From Bolinopsis microptera (lineage: Eukaryota; Ctenophora; Tentaculata; Lobata; Bolinopsidae), in the NCBI RefSeq assembly GCF_026151205.1, contig NC_087082.1, positions 19,182,494 to 19,246,493 on the forward strand: a stretch of 64,000 nucleotides of DNA. The letters run 5' to 3'. The position numbers and the translations under genes are program-made. The notes beneath the pieces are model-generated. The model had not been told where the DNA came from, ran no database searches, and saw only the letters and a program-made list of their open reading frames with translations. Within the stretch, counting starts at the first letter, position 1; every line of letters starts with the position of its first letter. Shown piece by piece: positions 57,801 to 64,000 of the stretch.

Positions 57801-59006
57801 GAGTTTGTATTATCTTCATCATCAAGTGTACACATCTTATCTTCTTTTCTTACGTTAGATCCCGTCACGTCGCTTGTCAGTTCAGGAAGCTAAGATGATT
57901 GAGAAAAGACAATTTTTTTGAGAAAAGACAATTTTATTATTTATCACCAATTCAATACATAATCAATAAATATATATCCGAATAAATTTGATTTAAAATT
58001 AAATGATACAAGTACATGCTAGCAGCTAGCGCGCTTGTATTTGATAAATATCCACGCTGTTAAAATGGGTTTTACCACACATTAGATGCTTTACCACACA
58101 TTAGATGCTCATATGAGATTCCTGTTCAGATTATGATACTATTTTCAATTTTATCAAATATCAGCAGTTGGCATCGATCGAGCGACTTGTTACGACCATT
58201 AGATTGACTTAAGATCCAACTCACTATACCGACCATACATTTAACTATCTAGTTCCACATGATTTTATCATACCTTGACAAAGAGCTGTGTTCCACTTTG
58301 CAACAGATTTGCTATAAAGCTGACTATCACCCCGAAAAGTAGCCACCTCATCTTTCCTTTGCTGGCAAAATGCCCGAATATGAACGCCACAACAAGACCA
58401 GACAAGTCATTTGCGATTAGTATCAAACCTATGTGGAATTCAAATAAAGTTGCTAATTTTATTCAATTTTAAGAGCGTGTTCAAACTTGCTTGAATTTTA
58501 AATCCTGTTCGACTTATAAAGTACCCACTTGGTATTGTAACCATCTATAATCTATTGTAAATGTAAAATATTAAAATCGTCTTTCTCAATATCCTGAATT
58601 ATCAATTGCTTACCAATTTGCTTTGAATTCAAATTGAACAGTTCCTGAAGGGTTGGTATCAGCACTTGGTTCATGCCCAGAGATGTGGCTATAGCGAAAG
58701 TGGATATGGAGAAGAGGACCAGGTACATATTAGGAGTGTTGTATATCTGAAACAAAAAGATTTTACAACTTTTGCACACCCTCCTAGTTTATAGTCGCAA
58801 AATAATTGATCAGTGTTATCTCTGTCATTTTCTGGAGAAGTAAATATTAACAACAGGTCATCAATGCCAAATGAACCCAGTTGGAATGTTGTCCAAACCT
58901 TTAAAAAAGATGGTCTCCAACCCCATAGCCCGCAATTTGTTACTCGTGGACTATTCATTTCAACTTTCATGTTGGCACCTGTTTTGTCTAAAAAATCATA
59001 AGACAT
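48701..59006 (-). CDS. Organic anion transporter (OATP/SLCO family), ten exons recognised
   Basis: Exons in order on the minus strand: 59006-58899, 58746-58614, 58428-58274, 57889-57725, 56059-55754, 55637-55417, 55101-54995, 49602(or 49598)-49467, 49327-49152 and 48862-48701. Phases fit at all joins except 7 to 8. Hallmarks: CGLWGWRPSFL N-terminus, WVGAWWMGYLAPG in exon 5 (OATP signature), a Kazal-like loop in exons 8-9 and GPILFGAIID in exon 10. The family are 12-helix plasma-membrane carriers of large amphipathic anions. The joined exons give about 550 residues against the usual 650-720. The stretch between exons 7 and 8 and the last helix plus tail are not found. Introns carry LINE-F, PLE copy 3 and a mariner MITE. 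Whether the gene works is uncertain. Confidence 0.85.
49152..49327 (-). CDS. OATP exon 9 (end of Kazal-like loop, TM9-10)
   Basis: Reads EEKKVYENCECSKADLVPGA, CPAEDSC, WIVFVIQQFFGALFFFSHYP, AISVAYLR. Acceptor ATTGCAG and donor GTGAGC. The cysteines complete the loop started in exon 8. Confidence 0.87.
49467..49602 (-). CDS. OATP exon 8 (Kazal-like extracellular loop)
   Basis: Reads NLTDKCNGECSCSTDFYEPV, then CDLESKITYFSPCHAGCSSY. YFSPCHAGC is the typical OATP loop motif. Donor GTAAGT at 49466. The acceptor is either TCTCAG (49603-49605) or CAAG four bases further in; neither matches the phase left by exon 7, consistent with an unseen exon between them. Too short to appear as a long open frame. 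Confidence 0.82.
50003..50911 (+). CDS. LINE-F ORF1: RNA-binding protein with coiled coil
   Basis: An open frame of up to 307 codons from 49988; the first ATG is at 50003 (MSHHGNSQQNSDRRQSKASR). A Gln-rich N-terminus leads to a coiled coil (about residues 75-115, LWKFMQHLETELSIARSDHA), then an L1-ORF1-like RRM region starting YSRRENVCFTNLLVNES and ending in a basic segment (KAPRFIARFKDRSTAQKVFR). Such proteins coat the LINE RNA and act as nucleic-acid chaperones. It precedes ORF2 by 56 bases. Confidence 0.82.
   Translation: MSHHGNSQQNSDRRQSKASRNSYCPVTSQFGNGYQHDQMPRQQLQQPQLPHFSNGESELRSVQELWKFMQHLETELSIARSDHAKLLDDFVELRHVNSKLSKVVDRQADAICKLEVELDNLDQYSRRENVCFTNLLVNESNSCEDQVVLLCEQLGVDIVKDDLVAAHPLKGKKGKAPRFIARFKDRSTAQKVFRNRKSTKNISPDKKKLLFENPEKGVGVQPNITYKRAALLGQVNDAVRFGGLNSCWVDYKNGNVLLRMNANGNPKLIRNTADLLICVPTFEPKEFLFCESPFLNNTEFTP
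50968..54465 (+). CDS. LINE-F ORF2: PHD-like fingers + endonuclease + reverse transcriptase
   Basis: A 1165-codon open frame. Residues 17-120 form two cysteine/histidine clusters of PHD type (CVFCHKILYFHQFILRCNNC; later CVTCLTNI, CSSC). The APE endonuclease starts near residue 197 (LSLNIDGFRSNF), with YILGDFNVNL (about 345) and GTCIDHILTN, but the usual SDH is SRH at about residue 411 (ISRHLPTFVVLD). RT: YRPISMLPVFAKIFEKLIHK, GFRSKHSTFHALV, GIFIDFSKAFDTVRHN, GIPQGSVLGPLLFIIFINDL and FILFADDLNLFLQ (FADD, about 866). The RT is intact. The Asp loss in the SDH motif may impair DNA nicking. Confidence 0.9.
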   Translation: MDDGVSNMTLPNILIPSDRKQCVFCHKILYFHQFILRCNNCKDIYHGSCLKLDNSTIFILQQFVWYCKICYDDYIEYYKCVTCLTNIDIFNEKIAQCKQCFKMLHKNCVKSNICSSCMPLPLLDLNTATTSTVEYIETDFYSEQPFFAPFEYYYNEMIDFIPDVETLSENLQDCSQILRQCVYYKLDDFEEKMNDNGLSLLSLNIDGFRSNFDCFLVHHGRFKADGYFLCETNVTEHESQPFYIPGYNKFVLNRLLKEDGKLKHKGSGLVTFLRDKFNNINQKFELCYSTVDFESLCVEITVKSEKLLVVNCYRSPSGNFDSFIDMFGSILSKLNTFKGHKSYILGDFNVNLYNSNSSVVRRYLDCMFSNNFLPIISRATHFGGLNGTCIDHILTNNISNIICNGLIRCNISRHLPTFVVLDYNFDPNEKCRNRNKVNINDFLLQGFLNDFKLLKFDLESDSAENMYSFFDRNFRTLYDKWFIKSQKSSGNNSLLRSDWISIGVAKSSDTKNKLYDIWVMNKTRVNWNKYVDYKRVFDAIRSKEKFEYFDKCFKANQHDLKKTWKLINGLLGRKRSNRLLVFPNQDAAHNFNYYFVNIANDLLLKTYGENANADLTDFNKYMPERNISELSDINFSSEEINNIISKLNNSKGTYYSPRVLKLLATTLSPLLADIFNKCANEGYFPKELKAAKIIPLYKNKGSISDISNYRPISMLPVFAKIFEKLIHKNVSDFFNKHNLFCDNQFGFRSKHSTFHALVSAVENLHDAIDNKNFTLGIFIDFSKAFDTVRHNILLEKLENYGIRGNVIKLLNSYLSDRFQYVSYGGFESCLLKITCGIPQGSVLGPLLFIIFINDLANICELAKFILFADDLNLFLQNKDRNLLYKNANEVLSKIHDYCCLNRLIINFEKCCFMEFGSSKVPKNQKFVGILNNQFNQVNKCKFLGVIINSNLTWNDHITNVITQVSKSCGSLYSISSIVPAKVLRQVYISLVQPYLMYCIPLWGAVFHHPLLQKLFVLQKKCIRIVSRKTIKIDHKFQHTKPMFFRLKLLTLFNLFTYFTGCIAMRLLKEQIPVDVYRRFSKSSRSCRLLYPKFSMSKTKNSNFVFNASKILNYLLDHDVPYHILSISLFKKRFKNHLLHIQNLGLIGDHGWLPCNHDIFSNVSIS
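54995..55101 (-). CDS. OATP exon 7 (TM7 region)
   Basis: Reads ISVTETGSLIGIMKIVGSLL, GLALGGAFMGKFSPS. Acceptor TTTACAG, donor GTAACT (phase 1). Confidence 0.82.
55417..55637 (-). CDS. OATP exon 6 (intracellular loop 3 and next helix)
   Basis: Reads VVLRKKIDIGKASQQEKDSE, then LMNDLLPTLKRLMKNKALLF and LAGQALNNIYVSSM. The LK.L..N..L.F...Q pattern is typical of OATPs here. Acceptor TTGAAG at 55638-55643, donor GTAAGT. Confidence 0.83.
55754..56059 (-). CDS. OATP exon 5 (signature WVGAWW, TM4-6)
   Basis: Reads GIGTSQAISGITYLDEVMTK, GPSIAVCSIIGLLGYTASYL, and the diagnostic HWVGAWWMGYLAPGLLLALS, then ILFPTQMPAAK. This is the strongest single piece of evidence for the family. Acceptor AAATTAG, donor GTTTGA. 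Confidence 0.9.
56115..57226 (+). mobile_element. PLE copy 3, 5'-truncated, in an OATP intron
   Basis: Begins at the equivalent of position 1020 of PLE copy 1 (CACCGAAAGAATCA) and runs through the nuclease, 3' UTR and terminal block. Both sides abut AT dinucleotide tracts (about 56089-56114 and 57212-57226). It lies antisense between OATP exons 4 and 5. Confidence 0.88.
56144..56785 (+). pseudogene. PLE copy 3 GIY-YIG endonuclease domain
   Basis: A 213-codon open frame without the RT. Cysteine cluster CHACGKCYVCKQSFMSPC, GIY-YIG core LIYLMECRTCKQSYVGYT, KRFSNHKSHIKKG and EAREGFYQTQ. It is very close to PLE copy 1 in protein sequence, so both derive from one recently active family. The truncation removes the RT, so it cannot move by itself. 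Confidence 0.88.
57228..57556 (+). mobile_element. Mariner-type MITE with a transposase N-terminal remnant
   Basis: 329 bp between TA dinucleotides. Termini CAGGGTGTTTCAAAAATAAT (left) and, inverted, CAGGGTGGGCCAAAAGTCAG. From ATG 57466 it encodes MGFAKETKLDIVKTYW, which looks like the start of a mariner/IS630-type transposase before the frame runs into the right end. An internal short duplication (CCTGATTTAAAAAAACAATA) is present. Confidence 0.75.
57725..57889 (-). CDS. OATP exon 4 (extracellular loop 1, TM3)
   Basis: Reads LPELTSDVTGSNVRKEDKMC, then NSVIESMFYAVQNNKLFWIL and FLAGILQ. Acceptor ATCTTAG, donor GTAAGA, phase 0 on both sides. Confidence 0.83.
58274..58428 (-). CDS. OATP exon 3 (TM2)
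   Basis: Reads GLILIANDLSGLVVAFIFGH, FASKGKMRWLLFGVIVSFIA, NLLQSGTQLFVK. The GLI...ND...LV..~FGHF.SKG pattern matches OATP helix 2 and the following loop. Acceptor CACATAG, donor GTATGA. Confidence 0.83.
58614..58746 (-). CDS. OATP exon 2 (TM1)
   Basis: Reads IYNTPNMYLVLFSISTFAIA, TSLGMNQVLIPTLQELFNLN, SKQI. Acceptor TTTTGTTTCAG, donor GTAAGC. The splice to exon 3 (phase 1) gives Gly, as expected for the QIG.I motif. Confidence 0.85.
58899..59006 (-). CDS. OATP exon 1 (N-terminus)
   Basis: 36 codons from ATG 59006: MSYDFLDKTGANMKVEMNSP, then TNCGLWGWRPSFLK. The TNCG...RP.FL block precedes helix 1 in OATPs. An in-frame TAA two codons upstream supports this start, though a spliced upstream exon (TTTTTAG at 58988) is an alternative. 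The donor GTTTGG is weak but the join is in phase. Confidence 0.75.
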
Positions 59007-59068
59007 CAGTTAGTTTAATAGGATGAAAATAACGATAATATAACATAATATAATACACAATATAATTT

Positions 59069-59908
59069 TAGGGCCTGTCATGATATCATGGATCGTTTAG
59101 GTTCCACCAGGATCTGGTAGTCCTTATAATTCGGCGGCCTCTATGTATCGTCATCTCGCACAACTCCGTAAGACCCTTGTGAGTTTGGCATGTGAAAATT
59201 TGCAGCCTTCCAGACATTGATTGGGTTAACGAGTTGTCGTACGTCACCTCAATATCGGGTGACAGTGGGCTGACTAGGCCAGAACCCAATTGATTGGGTC
59301 TGAGGTAACGTTATTAGGTACCTGAGGTTAAGTGACTGTGACGTCACCAGAGCTTGTTCTCCGTTTCCCGCTCATTGGACCAGGTGAGCTTGCATGCTTG
59401 TGAATGTGGGTGTAAGTACAGCTGTACTGTAGTTAATATCTAATTACCCTTATTATAGAAACCGTAAATTTATTTTCTGACAGAAAGCTAGAAATTTACC
59501 AAAATATCGACATTGTTATAAACTTATTTTGATGACCATTCCTAACCTAACATTGCACGAGAAATCGATTAAACTTGGTTTCAGAGCTCAACAATGCTTC
59601 CTTATGCCTTAAAATCCATGTTTTATCGATACAATCAACATTATGATCCTGTTGATTAATTAGTAACAGGTAACAAATACGCAGAAACAACCATCACACC
59701 TACATTGCATTCTTAACGGATCGATTTTGAGTGACCAATAATCGTCGTGATGATACGTCATGTGATCCTGATCATCATAAGCAATCAAGAGACAGGAGCG
59801 GCAGTTGCTTTAAATCAATGGTTTACGTTATTTTTGTGAATTCGACCCCTGTTGAAACAGTTATCAAACTTTGTAACTGCATATGTATTGAGGATAGCTT
59901 TACAATTA
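59069..59908 (+). repeat. Large inverted repeat R4, left arm
   Basis: About 840 bp match in inverse orientation to 61800-61934 plus 62881-63633. The outer end starts TAGGGCCTGTC in both arms. This arm is uninterrupted. No coding potential. Confidence 0.88.
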
Positions 59909-59910
59909 AT

Positions 59911-60236
59911 ACGTTCACAGGCTACCACGTCTCGTGTAACCCCAGGATTTAACATGCTCAGAGGCTACCACGTCTCGTGTAACCCTATGACTCTAACACT
60001 TAACAGACTCTAACACGCTCACAGGCTTCCACGTCTCGTGTACCCTAGGATTTGGTTTTGGATCGGACACTCAAAACAACGATAGAGGAGCGGTCTACAC
60101 GCTCACAGGCTACCATGTCTCCTGTAACCCCAGGATTTGACACGTTCACAGGCTCCCACATCTCGTGTAACCCCAGGATTTGGTTTTGGATCGGACACTC
60201 AAAACAACGATAGAGGAGCGGTCTACACGCGGTCAT
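59911..60236 (+). repeat. Complex tandem repeat, two alternating modules
   Basis: Module a (ACAGGCTACCACGTCTCGTG, then TAACCCCAGGATTT) occurs five times with variations. Module b (GGTTTTGGATCGGACACTCA, then AAACAACGATAGAGGAGCG) occurs twice, identically. Confidence 0.8.
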
Positions 60237-60544
60237 TATAAGTTAGCTGGTCACATTTCAATAAAAAATGAAGTTTTCGTCCTTAGTTGGAGAGCCACTA
60301 GAGTTAGCTCAGACCAGTCCTTCTACTAGGAGAGTGTTGCAGTTGCTACTGCTTACACGTGACCAACACCCAAGGGTGCAGATTAACAGGATACTTTAGT
60401 AGCTGAGGAACTCGTTACCTTCTATGCTGAATCAGACTTTTTGATATCCTTGAACAGTAAAGCTAACATTTTCAAGTATGTAGTTTCAGTTTCCCACAGT
60501 TTCAGCACAGACAGCAAACGAAAAAGCAGAAGAAGTGAAGGTAC
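60237..60544. other. Non-coding stretch
   Basis: Nothing recognised. Confidence 0.45.
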
Positions 60545-60846
60545 AATTAATCAGATATACTGTATTTCTTACAACAAGATACAAGGCTAGGTCACTCCCG
60601 GTGTTGGGATGGCCTGAGGTGCTTATCTCCTTTTCATTAACCCTAAGCCACTCTGTACCCTATACTAGTATACAAGCTGAAGGGGAATTAGTCCTACAGC
60701 TACGAGCCAGGGAGTGTGTATCACCAGCCGAAGCTGTACCAAATCACAGCTTGGTAAGTGGTAACTGGCCGACTTGCATCCGACCGGATTTGAACCCGGA
60801 CCTTCTGCTTGGGAGGCGATCGTGTTAACACTACACCACCCGGCCG
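60545..60846 (-). mobile_element. tRNA-derived SINE
   Basis: The head (60846-60776, minus strand) resembles tRNA-Gly(CCC): an A-box-like GGTGTAGTGTTAACACG, an anticodon loop with CTCCCAA and a perfect B box GGTTCAAATCC. T-stem pairing has a mismatch and no clean acceptor stem forms, so it is not a working tRNA. About 220 bp of unrelated body follow, including AAAGGAGATAAGCACCT. Confidence 0.65.
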
Positions 60847-61112
60847 ATTATTTCTTAAGTGGCTCACAAATAGAAGAGTAGAAGCTCAACCATAATTTCT
60901 TGTATCGTCACAAAAAAGGTCTGTAGCTTAATTAAATTTCAGATCACATCATTAATGGGTTATAAATATGATTAAACGGAACATTAGCCAGATTAAGTGA
61001 AAAGTATTATTTAGGCTTTTAACAACCATATGCTTTATATCTCACACCCAAGTGACGGAAGTGCCATTGATTTAACCTGTCGACAACATGATTCCCACAA
61101 GCAATTATGTTC
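60847..61112. other. Non-coding stretch
   Basis: No feature seen. Confidence 0.4.
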
Positions 61113-61502
61113 TTCGTTCTGCACTGATCCCTACTCTGTAACTAACTGCTTCGTTCTGCACTGATCCCTACTCTGTAACTAACTGCTTCGTTCTGCACTG
61201 ATCCCTACTCTGTAACTAACTGCTGATCCCTACTCTGTAACTAACTGCTGATCCCTACTCTGTAACTAACTGCTGATCCCTACTCTGTAACTAACTGCTG
61301 ATCCCTACTCTGTAACTAACTGCTGATCCCTACTCTGTAACTAACTGCTGATCCCTACTCTGTAACTAACTGCTGATCCCTACTCTGTAACTAACTGCTG
61401 ATCCCTACTCTGTAACTAACTGCTGATCCCTACTCTGTAACTAACTGCTGATCCCTACTCTGTAACTAACTGCTGATCCCTACTCTGTAACTAACTGCTG
61501 AT
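61113..61502 (+). repeat. Tandem array with 37-bp then 25-bp units
   Basis: Three copies of a 37-bp unit (TTCGTTCTGCACTGATCCCT, then ACTCTGTAACTAACTGC) are followed by about eleven copies of a 25-bp unit that lacks 12 bases of the first (TTCGTTCTGCAC). The short unit evidently arose by deletion and then amplified. Confidence 0.9.
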
Positions 61503-61799
61503 GGACTTTGGTACGATTCGTTGATTTTTTGTGAAAATGTGTGTGTTATATTTAGATAGTAGATAATGATCAAAATTCAAAATTGGTTAGACAACTTTGC
61601 ATGTAGTTAAAATGTAATTTTCAGCGTTGACAAGCTTGAAAATTATTGTGTTCGATTAACCGTTCAAAGGTTGATAAGTGTGGTTAATTTTTGTAAAATT
61701 CCGATATTCTTCGTCGTTAAAAAAATTCCGAATCTTATGGAAGTAAGAATTTCCAATATGTCTGATCGAAAGTGAGTGAAAGAAACATTTGTGGCAATT
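61503..61799. other. AT-rich non-coding stretch
   Basis: Nothing recognised. Confidence 0.45.
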
Positions 61800-61934
61800 T
61801 TATTTACTGATCCTCTTATTTGTAAAGCTATCATCAATACATGATATGCAGTTACAAAGTGTGATAACCGTTTCAACAGGGGTCAAATTCGCAAAAATAA
61901 CGTAAACCATTAATTTAAAGCAACCGCCGCTCCT

Positions 61935-62880
61935 CAAGGACAAAATAAAATCGCGATTATTTAGGCCAAAAATCGCGGCGCCGCGACAAGTCAAACTAGG
62001 CAAAATCGCGGTGAATTTGCGGCGAAAGATAATGTATTTGCAGAGCTAAGTTGGATGTCATAAATTAGTTAACTAGCTTGTTAGCATAGATGGATAAGGG
62101 AGCGACAGGCTCGTCAGGCAAAACAATAGCATCTATATTAATAATCTTAAGTGTTAAGATTTAATATTCCACAACTAGTTGGTTTGTGTGTAGATAGTAA
62201 GTCTGTGCGGCTTCTACAGGGTGAGTTGAAAATAGTGTGTGGAATGTAAATATCGATAATTTATTTTATGAAGGAGCACATTTTGAAAGGTGTATTGCTA
62301 TCAGTTCATAAACGTATTATTATAATATGTATATATTTTCATTACCTAAATATCCAAAAATTTAGTGCAAATGTCATTTGTCAAAAAAATGATCGATCTT
62401 AACATTCCACACACTATTTTCAACTCACCCTGTAGTGATAATAAATAATTATTATAATTGTTACGTAAGAATTATTATAAAAGTTATGTTTATTTAGAAA
62501 CAAGGATAGTAACTTACATATTGAGGCACTTTCCTTGTACCTATCGAGACTGACTCGGACCGAAAATTTTCTAAATCGAAATTATTTTCAAACTTTTTCT
62601 GGAAACTACTTTTGTTTATGTTTCATGCTTCCCTGAGCATTATGAGCCGACTTTTTCGGTCCGTACAGCTACATTCGGAAGGCTGTGGATGTGATAAGTT
62701 CAATATAATTATAAAGAACGTGATATTTGGCCCTCGGATTTAAAGGAGAATGCGCAAATTTGGTCCTCAGAGAACTAGAATAATCGCAATTTATTGCGAA
62801 GATCTGTTTGTCTCGGCAAACGTCAAAAATCGCGATTTGTCGCAGAGAATGAGAAAACTCGCGATTCTGCACGTGCCGCG
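61935..62880. mobile_element. Second non-autonomous hAT element
   Basis: The left end CAAGGACAAAATAAAATCGC matches the hAT end at 33499-33470. The right end (CACGTGCCGCGATTTC..TTTTTGA) matches the other end at 32338-32370. The flanks CCGCTCCT and CCGCTACT look like an 8-bp target duplication with one change; the last bases of the right end seem lost. Confidence 0.78.
62217..62432. mobile_element. Mariner-type MITE nested in the hAT element
   Basis: 216 bp between TA dinucleotides, with perfect inverted ends of about 31 bp starting CAGGGTGAGTTGAAAATAGT. The CAGGGTG start is shared with the MITE at 57.2 kb. No coding potential. Confidence 0.85.
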
Positions 62881-63636
62881 ATTTCTTTTTGACCGCTACT
62901 GTCTCTTGATTGCTTATGATGATCAGGAACACATGACGTCGACGATTATTGGTCACTAAAAATCGACCCGTTATTGTTAAGAATGCAATGTAGGTGTGAT
63001 GGTTGTTTCTGCGTATTTGTTACCTGTTACTTATTAATCAACAGGATCATAATGTTGATTGTATCGATAAAACATGGATTTTAAGGCATAAGTAAGCATT
63101 GTTGAGCTCTGAAACCAAGTTTAATCGATTTCTCGTGCAATTTTAGGTTAGGAATAGTCATCAAAATAAGTTTATAACAATGTCGATATTTTGGTAAATT
63201 TCTAGCTTTCTGTCAGAAAATAAATTTACGGTTTCTATAATAGGGGGTAATAAGATATAAACTACAGTACAGCTGTACTTACACCCACATTCACAAGCAT
63301 GCAAGCTCACCTGGTCCAATGAGCAGGAAACGGAGAACAAGCTCTGGTGACGTCACAGTCGCGTGACCTCAGGCTCATAATCACGTGACCTCAGACCCAA
63401 TCAATTGGGTTCTGGCCTGGTCAGCTCCCTGTCACCCGATATTGAGGTGACGTAGAACACCTCGTTAACTCAATCAATGTCTGGAAGGCTGCAAATTTTC
63501 ACATGCCAAACTCACAAGGGTCTTACGCCCTTACGGAGTTGTGCGAGATGACGATACATAGAGGCCGCAGAATTATGAGGACTACCAGATCCTGGTGAAA
63601 CCTAAGCGATCCATGATATCACGACAGGCCCTAGTG

Positions 63637-64000
63637 ACAATATTATACACAACAGTAATATGTGAATCAATTGTGAACGATCTCAGACTTATAATAAAGT
63701 GATTCATGAAGGAAACATCACGTAAACCGTAAAAATGGAACATGCACAATCACTACAAGTTGGTGTCTAACTGAACTCAATTGTTATTTAGCATAATTGA
63801 TAATTGTAGACTAAGCTGAGAGATATTTGTTCAGTGACATTAAATCATGAGATTTGGAACAATGATAACATTGATCAGCTTCTTACAGTAAGATTCATGA
63901 CTAGCCCTTGGTTGAGCAAACTGGTTACGCGTACGCAGCTCCAAACAATTAAATCTATATCATAGCATATCTTAGCGAACTCAATATGGACAATAGATCA
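63637..64000 (+). repeat. Dispersed repeat fragments to the window end
   Basis: 63637-63690 resembles 43430-43490 (shared GTGAATCAATTGTGAACGAT). 63845-63990 resembles 32880-32985 (shared TTGGAACAATGATAACA and CTCAATATGGACAA-type ends). No gene seen. Confidence 0.55.

Larger units (their letters stand above)
61800..63633 (-). repeat. Large inverted repeat R4, right arm, split by a hAT element
   Basis: 61800-61934 and 62881-63633 are the inverse of 59069-59908. The break point corresponds to one position in the left arm (CCGCTCCT/GTCTCTTG), where the second hAT element is inserted. Confidence 0.86.

Noticed and set aside
60776-60846. Functional tRNA-Gly gene on the minus strand
   Set aside because: T-stem mismatch and no proper acceptor stem; better explained as a SINE head.

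Overview
This is animal (metazoan) nuclear DNA, not bacterial. The signs are spliced genes with GT...AG introns, an organic-anion-transporter gene in at least ten exons, a secreted kringle protein, and dense eukaryotic transposons. These include Penelope-like elements with GIY-YIG nucleases, several LINE lineages, piggyBac, pogo/Tigger, hAT, mariner-type MITEs and a tRNA-headed SINE. The mix suits a marine invertebrate, but the species cannot be fixed from the sequence. CCCTAA/TTAGGG-type runs (for example near 36.6 kb) are compatible with an animal telomere motif.

Layout. 0.1-5.4 kb: two Penelope-like elements (PLEs), one decayed and one with an open 1000-codon frame. 5.5-7.6 kb: a 47-bp minisatellite, then a 58-copy 27-bp array. 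7.8-10.4 kb: a LINE 3' end that continues into a nearly perfect 1.36-kb palindrome. 11.1-17.9 kb: a decayed LINE interrupted by a second, almost complete LINE on the other strand, with a 9-bp target duplication. 18.6-26.5 kb: a complete piggyBac element (TTAA duplication, 14-bp inverted termini). Its transposase appears to be spliced to an upstream exon holding exactly 86 copies of a 13-residue acidic repeat. 27.8-33.7 kb: a LINE with target duplication, a pogo/Tigger remnant and a hAT element inside a dispersed repeat. 33.9-37.4 kb: non-coding, with diverged and recent duplications. 37.8-39.0 kb: a broken GT12-like glycosyltransferase. 39.5-41.6 kb: two 5'-truncated LINE ends. 42.1-42.9 kb: an intact kringle gene. 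44.3-48.4 kb: an 88-copy 47-bp satellite. 48.7-59.0 kb: the OATP/SLCO gene on the minus strand. Its introns hold a full-length LINE, a PLE end and a mariner MITE. 59.1-64 kb: a large inverted duplication, one arm of which holds a hAT element that itself holds a MITE, plus a SINE and short arrays.

The only host genes I can support are the kringle protein, the OATP transporter and the glycosyltransferase pseudogene. Most other long reading frames are transposon proteins or frames kept open by tandem repeats whose period divides by three. The most unusual item is the piggyBac element: a roughly 1950-residue predicted transposase with an 1118-residue repeat segment, and nine palindromic GGGTCR....YGACCC sites in its subterminal regions. 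The OATP gene also deserves attention. The exon expected between its seventh exon and its Kazal exon is not visible, and a complete LINE occupies that interval.
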